64,000 nucleotides of DNA. Source: Atrina japonica. Its lineage: Eukaryota > Mollusca > Bivalvia > Pterioida > Pinnidae. The stretch lies in NCBI GenBank assembly GCA_030159075.1, contig BROG01000546.1, positions 186,001 to 250,000 of the forward strand. Direction: 5' to 3'. The translations under genes and the position numbers were made by a program. This document shows, one piece after another, positions 1 to 14,384 of the stretch (the first letter of the stretch is position 1; the number at the start of each line of letters is the position of its first letter). The notes under the pieces are model-generated. The model ran no database searches. It was not told the DNA's origin and saw only the letters and a list, made by a program, of their open reading frames with translations.

Positions 1-3098
<3,098 letters not shown>

Positions 3099-3233
3099 GC
3101 ACTGTACTACTGTCAGTTGGCATTCATGGGCATATGAATGTCAACTGGACAAAGGCAAATTTCATGAAGCTCGTTAGCACAATGAATTTGCTTTTCTAAT
3201 TGGCAGAAATGCCAACTGAAAGCAGTTCAATGC
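3099..3233. repeat. Hairpin element, 135 bp
   Basis: GCACTGTACTACTGTCAGTT (3099) is inverted as GCCAACTGAAAGCAGTTCAA (3211) with a few mismatches; an inner pair, GCAAATTTCAT and ATGAATTTGC, also inverts. Looks like a small decayed MITE. Confidence 0.55.
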
Positions 3234-3605
3234 TTATATTTACTTTTTCCTTAAGCTATCCAGTTATTCTTATATCATTTAATGATTGGAATTCAAATTT
3301 CCCGTTCACCCATTCATGTACATACAATTCCTGGAACAGCCAACCGGGTACTCTCCTCCACCATTGAAAACTTGCCAAAATAATATTGCTGAACAATTGT
3401 TGAGTTTGGCATAAACTCAATTCAAAATCAAATTCGAATCAAATAAATAAAACTATTTACCAGAGGACGTTTAAATGAAAACTTTGAGCGTCATTTTTAT
3501 CGTTATAATTTGCTATATCAAAAGATGATAATCTATTTCCTCAATATTCGTAGATTTATCTGTTTCTTTGTATTAGAAAATTCGTTGTCAACAGATTGGA
3601 AGTAT

Positions 3606-3690
3606 AATGAAGTAGTACTAATCAAAACTCAAAGTCCATCTGAATACAATAGATTAGAAATAACAGCGGTCTCAATGATGAACCATTATG
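3606..3690 (-). mobile_element. PLE-A tail fragment
   Basis: ACTAATCAAAACTCAAAGTC at 3616 and CGGTCTCAATG at 3668 match the minus-strand 3' terminus of the PLE-A copies at 9.6 and 39.0 kb. Confidence 0.55.
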
Positions 3691-3954
3691 AATGGTGTCT
3701 GATTTCTTTACACGGTGTTAAACTAAACATGAAATTTTGACAACAAAACAATCAAATATGTCATTCAGCGTGTCACTACAATCAGTCAACCAATCAATCA
3801 ATTCGAAATAGACTCGAAAATTTAGACGAAATAAGAATATCACTTTTTGGATTGCAATTCCGTTACCAAACCTTCAAGGTGTGATTTTATTAATTTTATA
3901 TTGAAACGAGAGTTAAACTAACACTACCTAAAGATTAATACGATGATCCTACAT

Positions 3955-4290
3955 GCCAGTGTGTTCAACATAAGAACATTTCACAGACTGAGACAAACTA
4001 TTTAATGATACGTTTTACGGTCGGTATAATGTCTTTCTTTGCAACTACTATGATTCACTAAATGAAATGTTGAGATACCTGTTCGATAATCTATCTGTTG
4101 AGTCGTCTGTACCAATTATCGGAACTGAATTTGACTATGGACATGACAGTGGATGCTTACCCCTCAATGTCATATGATCCCACCTCTTGATTTCAAGACG
4201 TTTGTATTTGTCCAATGTTCACCATTTTTGTATATTGTATCCCAAACGTCCAAAAGATGATATACTCTGGTATCTGTGATCTTTTTTTGA
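3955..4290 (+). mobile_element. PLE-B tail fragment, decayed
   Basis: TTTACGGTCGGTATAATGTC (4014) followed by AATGAAATGTTGAGATACC is the end of the RT frame. GATCCCACCTCTTGATTTCA (4176) and CTCTGGTATCTGTGATC (4264) are the tail and 3' terminus. Confidence 0.65.
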
Positions 4291-4439
4291 GTACCAGAAT
4301 CATCATCTTCCGTGAAACAAAACTTCATGAAGTCACATATAGCAAAATAAGAAAACAAAATTGAGGTTGTGTGTTTAAAATATATAATAATATAATAAAA
4401 TGAAAATGAGCAACCACAAACTTTAAACGTATTTACGAA

Positions 4440-4665
4440 AATAATAAATACCAAATTATGAACTGGTAGGAGGTCCAGTGACAGTAAATAAATATTGGTA
4501 ATATTGGACAATATTTGACAGACAATGCGCTCCAGAAATCCATATCGTCACTCAAGAGTAAACATCGCCTGCTGACCAGTCGAACCCTTTGTGAGTACAC
4601 AATCAAAGTCAGACTGATACAAGTGAGCATGAAATCCTCCTCGAAATCAATATAGACGACCCTGA
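4440..4665 (-). mobile_element. PLE-B tail fragment, strongly decayed
   Basis: Minus-strand copy: ATACCAAATTATGAACTGG (4449), a GGAGGTCCAGTGAC segment (4470), CTCAAGAGTAAACATCGCCT (4552), GACCAGTCGAACCC (4574). Its 3' end faces that of the plus-strand fragment at 3955-4290, about 150 bp away. Confidence 0.5.
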
Positions 4666-6316
4666 AATTGGAAAGGTAATAGTATCAAAATGTACTTTGT
4701 GGTGCTTCTGGAATACGTTGTAAAGTATTGCTGAGGTTTATTCCTAATCACTGTCAATATATTAGTATGGAATGTAGATAAACAAATTAATGAAACATCA
4801 CCTACGTAATCGTTGAAGGTGTATTAAAGCAAAATCAGCTTTCAAAATAACGATTTTTGTCCATTAAATTGAGAATCTATAATTTTAGGATTCACACATG
4901 AACATTGTCAAAATCGAATTTTTGTTCAATCGAGAGAGAAAACATTGTTAGAGTCGGCAAGAAAACGAACATGTAAAAAAGTTAATGTAAAGAGTAAAAC
5001 GAATACAGAATTAATTAACTGCAAATCGCACGTGCTTCTTTGACACTCAGTAATCTTCGTAAAATTAAACGAAAGATAATTAGCAATGGTCAGATTGATG
5101 TCGGATTAAAGCAACAAACAGAATGGTTACGTTTGCCAAATGTGTTGCAATTATACGCATGCATTTGTTCTTTTAACAACCAGGTGATGTTTCATATATA
5201 TATATAACCTGCATTAAATATAAATGTAAGTTGTTATGCTGACAACATATCATATTACTTTAAACTTCAGCTACAGTTGTATGAAAGTCTTCAGGATGTC
5301 CAGGACACATTTACAATTCCGGTAAATATTGGGCAAACACCTCTGGAAATTCAGCGGTGGGATTAGGTGCCATAAAGGACTAAGCATCCCCTGTTGCCAC
5401 ACCCGCCATGAGTACACGGTCAAATTCAAATGAAACAATCGAGGAATATATCCTCGTCGCAATTGGTACAGACTTAACAACTGCCATCGAACTCAACATT
5501 TCATTCAGTGAAACAGAGTACTCACAAAACACCGTTGACATCAATGACGTCTTTCGATATTTCTGCGACAACAACTGGTCAGAAAGTAGTTAACCTACTT
5601 ATATATATGTTTAACATGATCTTGCTCATTGTGTCACCATATGCAGGTGTATGTAAGGTAAACAGATTTGGAATTAAACCTTAGTTCTTCTACTACTTGT
5701 AGTTATGTGCTTAGGGATGATGCTGTTTGAGACTTTTTCGGCGGGGGCCTGTACATATTAGTCATGCTATCTTTCTAGTCGGCAATTACAATCGGTCAGT
5801 AAACACAAAAGAATAGCATGGTTTTCTTGTTCTTATAATTTAGTTTACCGTTCCGACAGTGTCTGGTTCCTTGTTTTGTCATTGTTCTGGCATAATCCTC
5901 GACAGAATTCATAATTCTATTAAATTCTCTCGTCAATTAAAGAAAAAAAGATTTTTTGATATCTAGGACTTCTTATAAAATTTCAGGTATTAATTTTAGC
6001 AATAGTAAAACCACTGGTGTCGGCATGCTTGATATGATCTTATTTGAAAAAAGAGGAAATGAGCTTATGACAATACAGTATGAATAATAACTGCGTTATG
6101 TCGGCGTGTTGTGGGAGTAAATAAGAGTATCCGAGGGAAACTTACGTGCCCGACTTGTCGTGGGATTTTTAACAGAACCGTTTTGTAATAACACATTGCT
6201 ACTATTTAATGCGTCTTTCTTTTACTTGCTGTTTGTTTTTAAGAAAACGACGCGTCCGATCAGAACAGTTATCATCTTTAAGACTCACAAGTCTGACAGG
6301 TAAACAATGGGCAATG
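4666..6316. other. Intergenic, outside the PLE-B tail at 5261-5600
   Basis: No gene or repeat recognised in 4666-5260 or 5601-6316. Confidence 0.55.
5261..5600 (-). mobile_element. PLE-B tail and end of RT frame
   Basis: GGATGTCCAGGACACATTTA (5294), GGTGGGATTAGGTGCCATAA (5355), CATCCCCTGTTGCCACACCC (5385), ATCCTCGTCGCAATTGGTAC (5450), then CATTTCATTCAGTGAAACAG (5498). All in minus-strand PLE-B order. Confidence 0.75.
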
Positions 6317-8177
6317 TCCATTACAACAGTCAGTGTGTGTTCTATATTTGACGAAACCCATTACAACATAGGTCAGTGTGTGTTCTATATTTGACGAAAC
6401 CCATTACAACATAGGTCAGTGTGTGTTCTATATTTGAAACCCATTTCTGTATATTTGACGAAACACATCACAACAGAGGTCAGTGTGTGTTCTATATTTG
6501 ACGAAACCCATCACAACAGAGGTCAGTGTGTGTTCTGTATTTGACGAAACCCATCACAACAGAGGTCAGTGTGTGTTCTGTATTTGACGAAACCGAAACC
6601 CTGTATTTCACAACACAACAGAGGTCAGAGTGTGTTCTGTATTTGACGAAACCCATCACAACAGAGGTCAGTGTGTGTTCTGTATTTGACGAAACCCATC
6701 ACAACAGAGGTCAGAGTGTGTTCTGTATTTGACGAAACCCATTACAACAGAGGTCAGTGTGTGTTCTGTATTTGACGAAACCCATTACAACAGAGAGTGT
6801 GTGTTCTGTATTTGACGAAACCCATTACAACAGAGGTCAGTGTGTGTTCTGTATTTGACGAAACCCATTACAACAGAAGTCAGTGTGTGTTCTGTATTTG
6901 ACGAAACCCATTACAACAGAAGTCAGTGTGTGTTCTGTATTTGACGAAACCCATTACAACAGAGGTCAGTGTGTGTTCTGTATTTGACGAAACCCATTAC
7001 AACAGAGGTCAGAGTGTGTTCTGTATTTGACGAAACCCATTACAACAGAGGTCAGTGTGTGTTCTATATTTGACGAAACCCATTACCACAGAGGTCAGTG
7101 TGTGTTCTGTATTTGACGAAACCCATCACAACAGAGGTCAGTGTGTGTTCTGTATTTGACGAAACCCATCACAACAGAGGTCAGTGTGTGTTCTGTATTT
7201 GACGAAACCCATCACAACAGAGGTCAGTGTGTGTTCTATATTTGACGAAACCCATCACAACAGAGGTCAGTGTGTGTTCTGTATTTGACGAAACCCATCA
7301 CAACAGAGGTCAGTGTGTGTTCTGTATTTGACGAAACCCATCACAACAGAGGTCAGTGTGTGTTCTGTATTTGACGAAACGAAACAACCATGTGTGTTCT
7401 GTATTTTACGAAACCCATCAGAGGGTCAGTGTGTGTTCTATATTTGACGAAACCCATCACAACAGAGGTCAGTGTGTGTTCTATATTTGACGAAACCCAT
7501 CACAACAGAGGTCAGTGTGTGTTCTATATTTGACGAAACCCATCACAACAGAGGTCAGTGTGTGTTCTGTATTTGACGAAACCCATTACAACAGAGGTCA
7601 GTGTGTGTTCTATATTTGACGAAACCCATTACCACAGAGGTCAGTGTGTGTTCTATATTTGACGAAACCCATTACAACAGAGGTCAGTGTGTGTTCTATA
7701 TTTGACGACCCAAACAACAGAGGTCAGTGTGTGTTCTATATTTGACGAAACCCATCAGGTCAGGTCAGTGTGTGTTCTATATTTGACGAAACCCATTACC
7801 ACAGAGGTCAGTGTGTGTTCTATATTTGACGAAACCCATTACCACAGAGGTCAGTGTGTGTTCTATATTTGACGAAACCCATTACCACAGAGGTCAGTGT
7901 GTGTTCTATATTTGACGAAACCCATTACCATTAGGTCAGTGTGTGTTCTATATTTGACGAAACCCATTACCACAGAGGTCAGTGTGTGTTCTGTATTTGA
8001 CGAAACCCATTACAACAGAGGTCAGTGTGTGTTCTGTATTTGACGAAACCCATTACAACAGAGGTCAGTGTGTGTTCTGTATTTGACGAAACCCATTACA
8101 ACAGAGGTCAGTGTGTGTTCTGTATTTGACGAAACCCATTACAACAGAGGTCAGTGTGTGTTCTATATTTGACGAAA
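6317..8177. repeat. 43-bp minisatellite, about 43 units
   Basis: Near-perfect tandem array. Each unit holds AGGTCAGTGTGTG, then TTCTRTATTTGACGAAACCC, then ATYACAACAG. Variants are grouped in blocks: CATCACAAC at about 6467-6720 and 7110-7560, CATTACAAC at 6730-7080 and 7970-8160, and CATTACCAC with CTATA at 7780-7980. A few units are shortened or interrupted (about 6430, 6590, 7380, 7705, 7755). The period is not a multiple of three, so the repeat-like peptides it can encode are by-products. Every unit has an AGGTCA, the nuclear-receptor half-site consensus; that may be chance. Confidence 0.97.
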
Positions 8178-8402
8178 TACTGTAGAGTCTCAGTCTTGCT
8201 TCCTGAAAACGTACATCAAGGAGTCTAAGATACATATAATAATGCTTGCTGTGAATATGATACTGACCAAACCGTTTGTTAAAGCAAAACAAAGAAAGTA
8301 TGACATCACGGCTGCCTGACAGTCTGTAAAAATGCTCATCACCTTAGCCATTATCAAGAGCATACTTTTACAATTTAGACCATTACCGATCTAATTTAGG
8401 AC

Positions 8403-9640
8403 CCATTTTACGCCATACGCTGGGCTAAGTGGATTAAGTCGATCAGTAATCTTCTTAAAAGAAGAATTCGACGACTTAAACATTGTGTCAACACAAAACA
8501 CAATTTAATTTTTCGTGACCCTGATGTTGTCAGAGAACTTTCCCGTCTCCATGAAAATTTTATCATCGTTCCTGCTGACAAAGCATCTAACAACTTCACA
8601 TTTGTCTGCAGGCGATACTACTTCAGCATCCTACAAGGTCTTCAGAAGTACTGTATAACGGCCTACTCAAGAAGCGGAGTCAATCAGATGTTGATCCTAA
8701 AGAATTCAAATGAATTGTTGGAACATTTAAAATCTCCAAATCTCAAACATATTAAAAGAATCTAGTCTTCTGATTTTTCGACCCTTTACACAGCAATCCC
8801 TCATCAAAAACTCAAAAACAGATTAACATCTATTATACAAAACTCTTTTGTATACATAAATGGAAATCGCAGATATAAATATTTGGTGTTAGGTCATGAA
8901 TAACCTTATATAATGAACACTCTGATTCCAATAACAATTACACTGAACGATATTATCAAGATGCTAGGGTTTCTAGTAGACAACATCTTCGTGGTTTTAC
9001 TCCTGTCGATTGGAAAAGACGGTCAACTTCACACATCCCTCTATGACAAACGAGACGATTTCAATTTCCATAGCACAAACTTCCCGTTTCTAAGTAGTAA
9101 TACTCCATCTTCTCCTGCCTTTGGTGTTTTTATTTTACAACTTATACGTTATGCCAGGGCATGCTCTTCTTATAAATGTTTTACTTTGAGAGCTAAACGA
9201 CTAGCCAATAAACTACTTACACTAGGTTACGTTGTTGAACGCTTGGAGTCGTCGTTTAAGAAGTTTTATGGTCGATACGGGGATCTTGTTAAACATTATG
9301 AAGTCCCCCTCTCAGAGATATTAAATAGTATTCTGGATCACGGCCAAAGACAGTGACTCCGTTTCACCAATCATGCTTTTCACCGAACTTGACCTCATCA
9401 CCAAACTGTACCTTTTTACCGAATTTAACCCGTTCATCGAACTAGAAAGGTTTTCATGGAACATTTGCGACGGGTGTGGCATGACAGCAGAAGACGCTGA
9501 CTCCTTCCGGACACCTGGTCTTATCCCGCTTGGGATTCGTAATTGTTCTTCATGTTGAGACCATTTGCACACCTTATTCGTCGTGTTATAATGAACTTGA
9601 GTTTTGATTATTGATTGGTACTTCTTCAATCTTATTGTTT
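8403..9640 (+). mobile_element. PLE-A copy, Penelope-like reverse transcriptase remnant
   Basis: Degenerate reverse-transcriptase gene. One frame from 8403 reads WAKWIKSISNLLKRRIRRLK, then FIIVPADKASNN (the DKG-type motif of PLEs), then jumps by deletion to YSRSGVNQM, with a TAG at 8762. After it come DFSTLYTAIPHQKLK and RRYKYLVLGHE, then a stop. A second frame from 8913 gives IIKMLGFLVDNIFVVL, then lacks the GIPMG and YIDD blocks through a deletion, and resumes LLLSIGKDGQLHTSLYDKRD to KKFYGRYGDLVKHYEVPLSE, ending at 9356. Downstream, 9373-9558 keeps the PLE-A tail frame CGMTAEDADSFRTPG. The 3' terminus is near 9637. PLE membership rests on the DKA motif and the RT blocks; no GIY-YIG domain is visible. 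Confidence 0.8.
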
Positions 9641-9929
9641 ATGTCTATTTTCTGATATACAGTGTACATCATGCAGGCAAATTGATTTTAATTTCAGATA
9701 ACGTTTCTAGCCTTAAGGACTTTTTTTGTAGTAAAAAGGGGGAAATTGAAACAGATGATTTATAATCACATATCCAAATTTTATTTTTTTTCTGTGGAAT
9801 AGCTTTCAACTTTATACCCTAAAGAAACATTATCCGCCTAATAGAAACATTACATTGTATAAGATCATTAGACAGGACTGGAAGCTCACAAAACCCAAGA
9901 AACGAGATATCAATTATACGGAGTAGATT

Positions 9930-10013
<84 letters not shown>

Positions 10014-10702
10014 CCCATGTATATAAACATTTTCCTCTCCCTCTTTCCTTTCCTTACTCTGCACGAAAAGAATTGCAGTGCATAACAATGAATGCACGTC
10101 CCCTTTTTGATATTTCACGTATGCCTGTTTGACAGCCTAAAATACAATATCAGCTGATTTCATTAAGATAGAATTTCAATTTTTTAAATATGCAATCGTG
10201 GCAAGCGAAAATAATTCTTTTATCACACATCAAATGCTTTTCCATCACTGTTCGTTAATCTGGAGTGTTTCGGATTATAATATAAAATGGATAACCATGT
10301 TATTTTCGATAAAGTCGCCTATTATATTGCAGATATGTAAACATCTAACGAACTATTTCGCTACTGTTACCGTGCATGCAAAAGTAAGTTTAACCACCTA
10401 GAATAGATAGAACAGGGGTATGTAGATGGTATGGTACAGCTCGAGTCAAGCTATTTTAAACATCTACAAAGTCCATGCTTCGGCAGGGCAGAAACATTAG
10501 ATTACATCACTGGTAATCGCTTGGTTTTATTTTGAATCATAATTTATTCAGTTAAGGGTGTCCTTTCAGTGAATATAGATAGTTTTTACACTGCTACTAA
10601 ATTTAAACCTGAACAGACGCGCAAGTCTCGATAAATTAACATATCGGTTTACATGTATAGCTAATTATCAGAGTGGGCATATCAGAGAATGAAATACTTG
10701 GG
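9641..10702. other. Intergenic, apart from the CA/TA tract
   Basis: Nothing recognised between the PLE-A copy and the SINE except the microsatellite at 9935. Confidence 0.55.
9935..10012. repeat. (CA)n-(TA)n compound microsatellite
   Basis: CA repeats to about 9992, then TA repeats. Confidence 0.98.
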
Positions 10703-10712
10703 GCAACCCAGT

Positions 10713-10987
10713 TTCTTTGTTTGTTGTTGTTTAACCTCCCACTCAAGAATCTTTCACTTATATAGAGACGTCACCAAATGCCTGTGAAGGGCTTCAAGTT
10801 TTGGCCTACGCTCGGCACTTACAGCCATTGAGCAGTGAGGTTTCTTTAACGTGCCGACACCTACTGGACCTCGGTTTTTAATGTCTCATCCGCAGGACAG
10901 GAAACCAAGCTGTCGCCGGCTGGACTTGAACTCACGATCTCACGATCAAGAGTCGAGCGCGCTACCGGCTGGGCCAGGCCGTCTCGA
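10713..10987 (-). mobile_element. tRNA-derived SINE, full length
   Basis: On the minus strand the head (about 10910-10985) has a GCTGGGCC-flanked A-box region, GGTAGCGCGCTCGACTC, and the B-box region GTGAGTTCAAGTCC. A conserved central domain (CGGCACGTTAAAGAAACC, TGAAGCCCTTCACAGGC) and a tail of AAC units follow. A perfect 10-bp target duplication GCAACCCAGT flanks it (10703-10712 and 10988-10997), which proves retrotransposition. Confidence 0.9.
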
Positions 10988-10997
10988 GCAACCCAGT

Positions 10998-11784
10998 AAC
11001 CTTGTTTAAAGATAAATACTCCACCAAGTATTAATTGATTGATAACAGTGTTATAGCATAAAACATAAAAAGAGAAAATTACAAAATTAAAAAACTTAAG
11101 ATAGATCGTTTAACTTGATCGTGCTATGATATTTCACCCATGATAAATTGCTAAGATTTGATTAAATAAAACATTTTTGTTGATTTGATAATTGATAATA
11201 TGGATCGGTAAATATATCTACTACTTCAGATTTGCGACATCATGCCATAAGTTTATGAATAAATGTTATTTTCCAATTAATTTCTATGAAAAGCAATCGT
11301 TTTTCAAATATATTTCCTATGACTTCATTTCTAAGTTTATTTTCTTTAAAAAATTCAACAATTTTATTTAAATACATACAGATTGAGCTCATAACATTTT
11401 ATTTGAACCTGGTTGTTAATTAGGAAGTTTCATGCATTTATTTATAATTGATGAACTTAGCAATATCACTTCCTTCTTTATTCATAGTAAACCAAGAAAA
11501 ATATTGTTATAAAGAAAATATGTTGTATCTTGAAATTTTAGTATTACAGAAATAATCAGTGATTTATGAGAAGAAAATATACGGATTAAGCTACAAGAGA
11601 TTGAAATTCAAGTGAAATTGATGAAAAAACACCCAGGATAATAATTTCAAATAGGATAATTTTACATAGAAAGAAATGGAAAAAATGACGTTTGTCCATT
11701 AACTTATGACATTATACTGTACTTAGTTACCGCTTAGGGAAAAATGTTTGTATCACACAGAAGTATTTGAATAATTTGACAGGT
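10998..11784. other. No recognised feature
   Basis: Very AT-rich; no frame or repeat of note. Confidence 0.55.
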
Positions 11785-12140
11785 TAAAATCACAGACACC
11801 TAGTATTAATGGTAAATATTTTCACCAGACGATATACAAATCTGGTGAACACTAGGCAATCATATAGAGGTGGGATGTCAGGTGTTGCGGAGGAGGCGTA
11901 TTCATTACTTTGTTTAGCGGGCACACCTACTCCGAAGAAAAAGATAAATTCATATGAAACTAGTGAAGAATAAAACCCTCGTGAAAATTAGTACAGATGA
12001 TTCAACAACCGCTATCGAACAGGTAAATCAACATGTCATTTAGTGAAACAGAGGGAGTGCAATCTTTTTTCGTTATACAGACCGCATAATTTACGAAATG
12101 GCCGACACTTAACGCGACTCCTGATATCCTTTGAAACGTA
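11785..12140 (-). mobile_element. PLE-B tail, strongly decayed
   Basis: In minus-strand order: CAAATCTGGTGAACAC (11838), GAGGTGGGATGTCAGGTG (11867), GCGGGCACACC (11918), ACAACCGCTATCGAACAGG (12004), CATTTAGTGAAACAGAGG (12036), CTTAACGCGACTCCTGATAT (12107). The central dinucleotides vary but the order is intact. Confidence 0.6.
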
Positions 12141-12344
12141 CATCATAACATAGCGCGAGTAAATTGTCATATTGGAACCATTGACCCCTATAGACCACAA
12201 TAGACTTGTCTAAACAATAGAAAAGCATACCATCTAGATACTTAGAGTTGGAAGGGTAAAAAGTAGGAATTCCCCTTTCTTAATAGAAATATGTTAGAAA
12301 TGAAGCAAATACCTCCTTTCGTGTATATGTTGTCATGTTGAGAC

Positions 12345-12675
12345 CGTTTGAGTCCCCGAGGGCATACATAAATCTAGTACCTGGTATCTCGGTGCCAGCT
12401 GATACTCTTATACTAAAGTAATTTTTGGCAATGATAACACATTTAAATTTCTAAATTCTTCTAAAGTTAGGATAGCCTTCTTTTTACAGTGGTTACTCTT
12501 AGATGGATTTTGATTATACGTTTAGATTTATTATTTGGCCTTGTCTGATATCACTTTCACTTCAGAAACTCTATTTTAAAATTTGAGCTCAACTGATGAA
12601 GTCTAATTGACAGAAACGATCGTCTTCAGCATAATAACTTTGGTATTGCATTTTATGTTTATGATATATTTATAT
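12345..12675 (+). mobile_element. Retrozyme-like unit with hammerhead motif, single copy
   Basis: One copy of an approximately 305-bp unit that occurs inverted and in tandem at 13632-14250. Shared blocks include GAGACCGTTTGAGTCCCCGAG at its left, a middle part ending in TTATTTGGCCTTGTCTGATA, and the right end ATAATAACTTTGGTATT. A hammerhead-like fold lies at 12587-12630. No coding capacity is visible. Its size, hammerhead and tandem relatives match the small non-autonomous retrozymes described from animals, including molluscs. Confidence 0.6.
12587..12630 (+). ncRNA. Hammerhead ribozyme-like motif (type I, minimal stem III)
   Basis: Stem I is formed by GCTCAA (12587-12592) and TTCAGC (12625-12630), with one C/C mismatch. 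The core box CTGATGA is at 12593-12599. A short stem II, GTC/GAC with loop TAATT, is at 12601-12611. The second box GAAA starts at 12613. A two-base-pair stem III, AC/GT with loop GATC, follows, then the predicted cleavage residue C at 12624. An A/A pair replaces the usual G10.1-C11.1 pair at the base of stem II, so activity is uncertain. Other copies have TTGAGC on the 3' side, which would complete stem I. Confidence 0.6.
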
Positions 12676-12681
12676 ATATTA

Positions 12682-12682
<1 letters not shown>

Positions 12683-12741
<59 letters not shown>
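12683..12741. repeat. (TA)n microsatellite
   Basis: Pure AT dinucleotides, starting just beyond the single retrozyme-like unit. Confidence 0.97.
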
Positions 12742-12744
<3 letters not shown>

Positions 12745-13631
12745 TGTATCGGAATAAGGATATAAAATTCGTACAATCCATATATTTTGTCTACATGGGT
12801 TACAATAAAAACATTTTCGGATTTTCACTGAACTTTCTTATTATATCATTAATGTACATACAATCTGCCAAATTAAAATTATCAGATCTGAATTTATAAT
12901 ACCAATAATTTTATCCCAAAGTCGAAGCCCCAAGTAGCAAGCCTTGCGCTAATTTGCCAAAACAAATCTTAAAACCGTTGTATCAACCCAGATTTCAATG
13001 CCTTAAGAATATTTAAAATATATTTTGAAAATGTAAGAATTCTTATAATTGCTACAATTGCAAAGATGAATTTTGACACTTTCACTAACGTTTTGTCTAC
13101 GCACTGGTCTTTTGTAATCGTAAAACAAAATTTTTACATTCCGATTTATTCACATTGGATAATTGTAGAAAACATAATAGTAACTGGATGAATTGTACTA
13201 TATACACATACCAAATGAACGGAAAATCGCTGAAAATGCAAAATATCTAAAGACAAAAAGTACAGTCTCTTCTTTGATCTATTAACCTACCGTTTTTTTT
13301 AAATAATGTCTTAAAATGTCAAGACCTTTGGATGTTGTCGTAAATATCAAGACGGATCTCAATATAACAGCAGTAATCCGGTTTGACCTTTCTTACTCAA
13401 TCGTCTTCAATGCCTTCTTAAACCACAGCAGATAGACAACATTAGTATAAATATAATCAAGAATATAAATTCAATTTGCTTTGTTGGTGAAGCTGAAACC
13501 AATACACTGCAAAATAAAAACATCTTGAATAAAAATCTACTGAGAACATCAGTTTCAAATTGATCTTCGCATTGATAGATATTAATTATTGTTCTGTGAT
13601 TATTAGTATCCATATATTGTAATGGTGTCAA
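12742..13631. other. Spacer between retrozyme-like units
   Basis: No recognised content; separates the plus-strand unit from the minus-strand dimer. Confidence 0.5.
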
Positions 13632-13660
13632 ACTTATAAACATAATACCAAAGTTATAAT

Positions 13661-13706
13661 GATGAAAACGATCGTTTCTGTCAATTATATTTCACCAGTG
13701 AACTCC
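13661..13706 (-). ncRNA. Degenerate hammerhead-like motif, unit 1 of dimer
   Basis: Read on the minus strand: a GGAGTTCA arm, core CTGGTGA (one change from CTGATGA), TAATTGACAGAAAC, then GATCGTT. The GAAA box and the AC-GATC-GT mini-hairpin are kept; the core substitution and the changed 3' arm suggest it is inactive. Confidence 0.5.
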
Positions 13707-13965
13707 AGTTTACAATAGATGCTTATTTTCTAAAAAGAAAGAGGTATCATACAAGGCCAAATATGAATTACTATCTTAGTTTTGGAAACTTTAGAACTTA
13801 AGGAGTGTTGTCAGTGCGAAACATTATTTAGTGTAAGAATATCAGCTGCTACCGAATTATCAGGCACTAAGTTTATGTATACTCCCCAGGGATTCAAACA
13901 GTCCACTAGCAGTGGCAACGACCCAGTAGTTATAAGTATTGTAAACATAATACCAAAGTTATTAT

Positions 13966-14010
13966 GCTCAAGGCGATCGTTTCTGTCAATTAAACTTCAT
14001 CTGTGAAGCT
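13966..14010 (-). ncRNA. Degenerate hammerhead-like motif, unit 2 of dimer
   Basis: Read on the minus strand: the 5' arm GAAGCTTCA, core CAGATGA, GTTTAATTGACAGAAAC, GATC loop, GCC, and 3' arm TTGAGC. Core U4 is changed and U16.1 has become C, so this copy is probably inactive. The GATC loop lies exactly 305 bp from that of the neighbouring unit. Confidence 0.5.
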
Positions 14011-14341
14011 CCAGTTTATAAAAGATGCATATAATCTAAAAAGAACTTGGTATCATACAAGGACAAATAACAAATCTAAATATTAACAAAATCTGTCTAA
14101 GATTAACACAGATTACTATCTTACTTTTGGAATTTAAGTGCTGTTATCAGTGCAGAATAGTACTTGAGTATAACATTATCAGCTGGTACCGAAATCCCAG
14201 GTAGTAAGTTTATGTTTACCCTCGGGGAATCAAACGGTCCAACAGCAGTGGCAAAAATCAGACAAATCTACAGTACCAAGTCGTAATTCCATCTAAATCA
14301 AGATGTCACGCGAGAAACCTCTCAAAACTAAGAGAAAGGGA

Positions 14342-14383
<42 letters not shown>
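14342..14383. repeat. (ATT)n microsatellite
   Basis: Pure ATT units that directly precede a PLE-B copy. Confidence 0.97.

Positions 14384-14384
<1 letters not shown>

Larger units (their letters stand above)
13632..14250 (-). mobile_element. Retrozyme-like tandem dimer, about 305-bp period
   Basis: Two consecutive related units in the same orientation. The block CATAATACCAAAGTTA occurs at 13641 and again at 13946, a period of 305 bp, and each block is followed by a hammerhead-like motif on the minus strand. Both units contain the string TATCATACAAGG and a segment resembling ATCAGCTGGTACCGAA. This head-to-tail arrangement of non-coding units with one ribozyme each is the architecture expected for retrozymes that pass through a circular RNA. 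Confidence 0.6.

Noticed and set aside
6317..8177. CRISPR array
   Set aside because: Contiguous tandem repeat with no unique spacers, in an animal genome.
6526..8292. Frames with repeated VCSVFDET / CVLYLTKPITTE peptides
   Set aside because: They translate the 43-bp minisatellite, whose period is not a multiple of three, so no stable protein repeat is implied.
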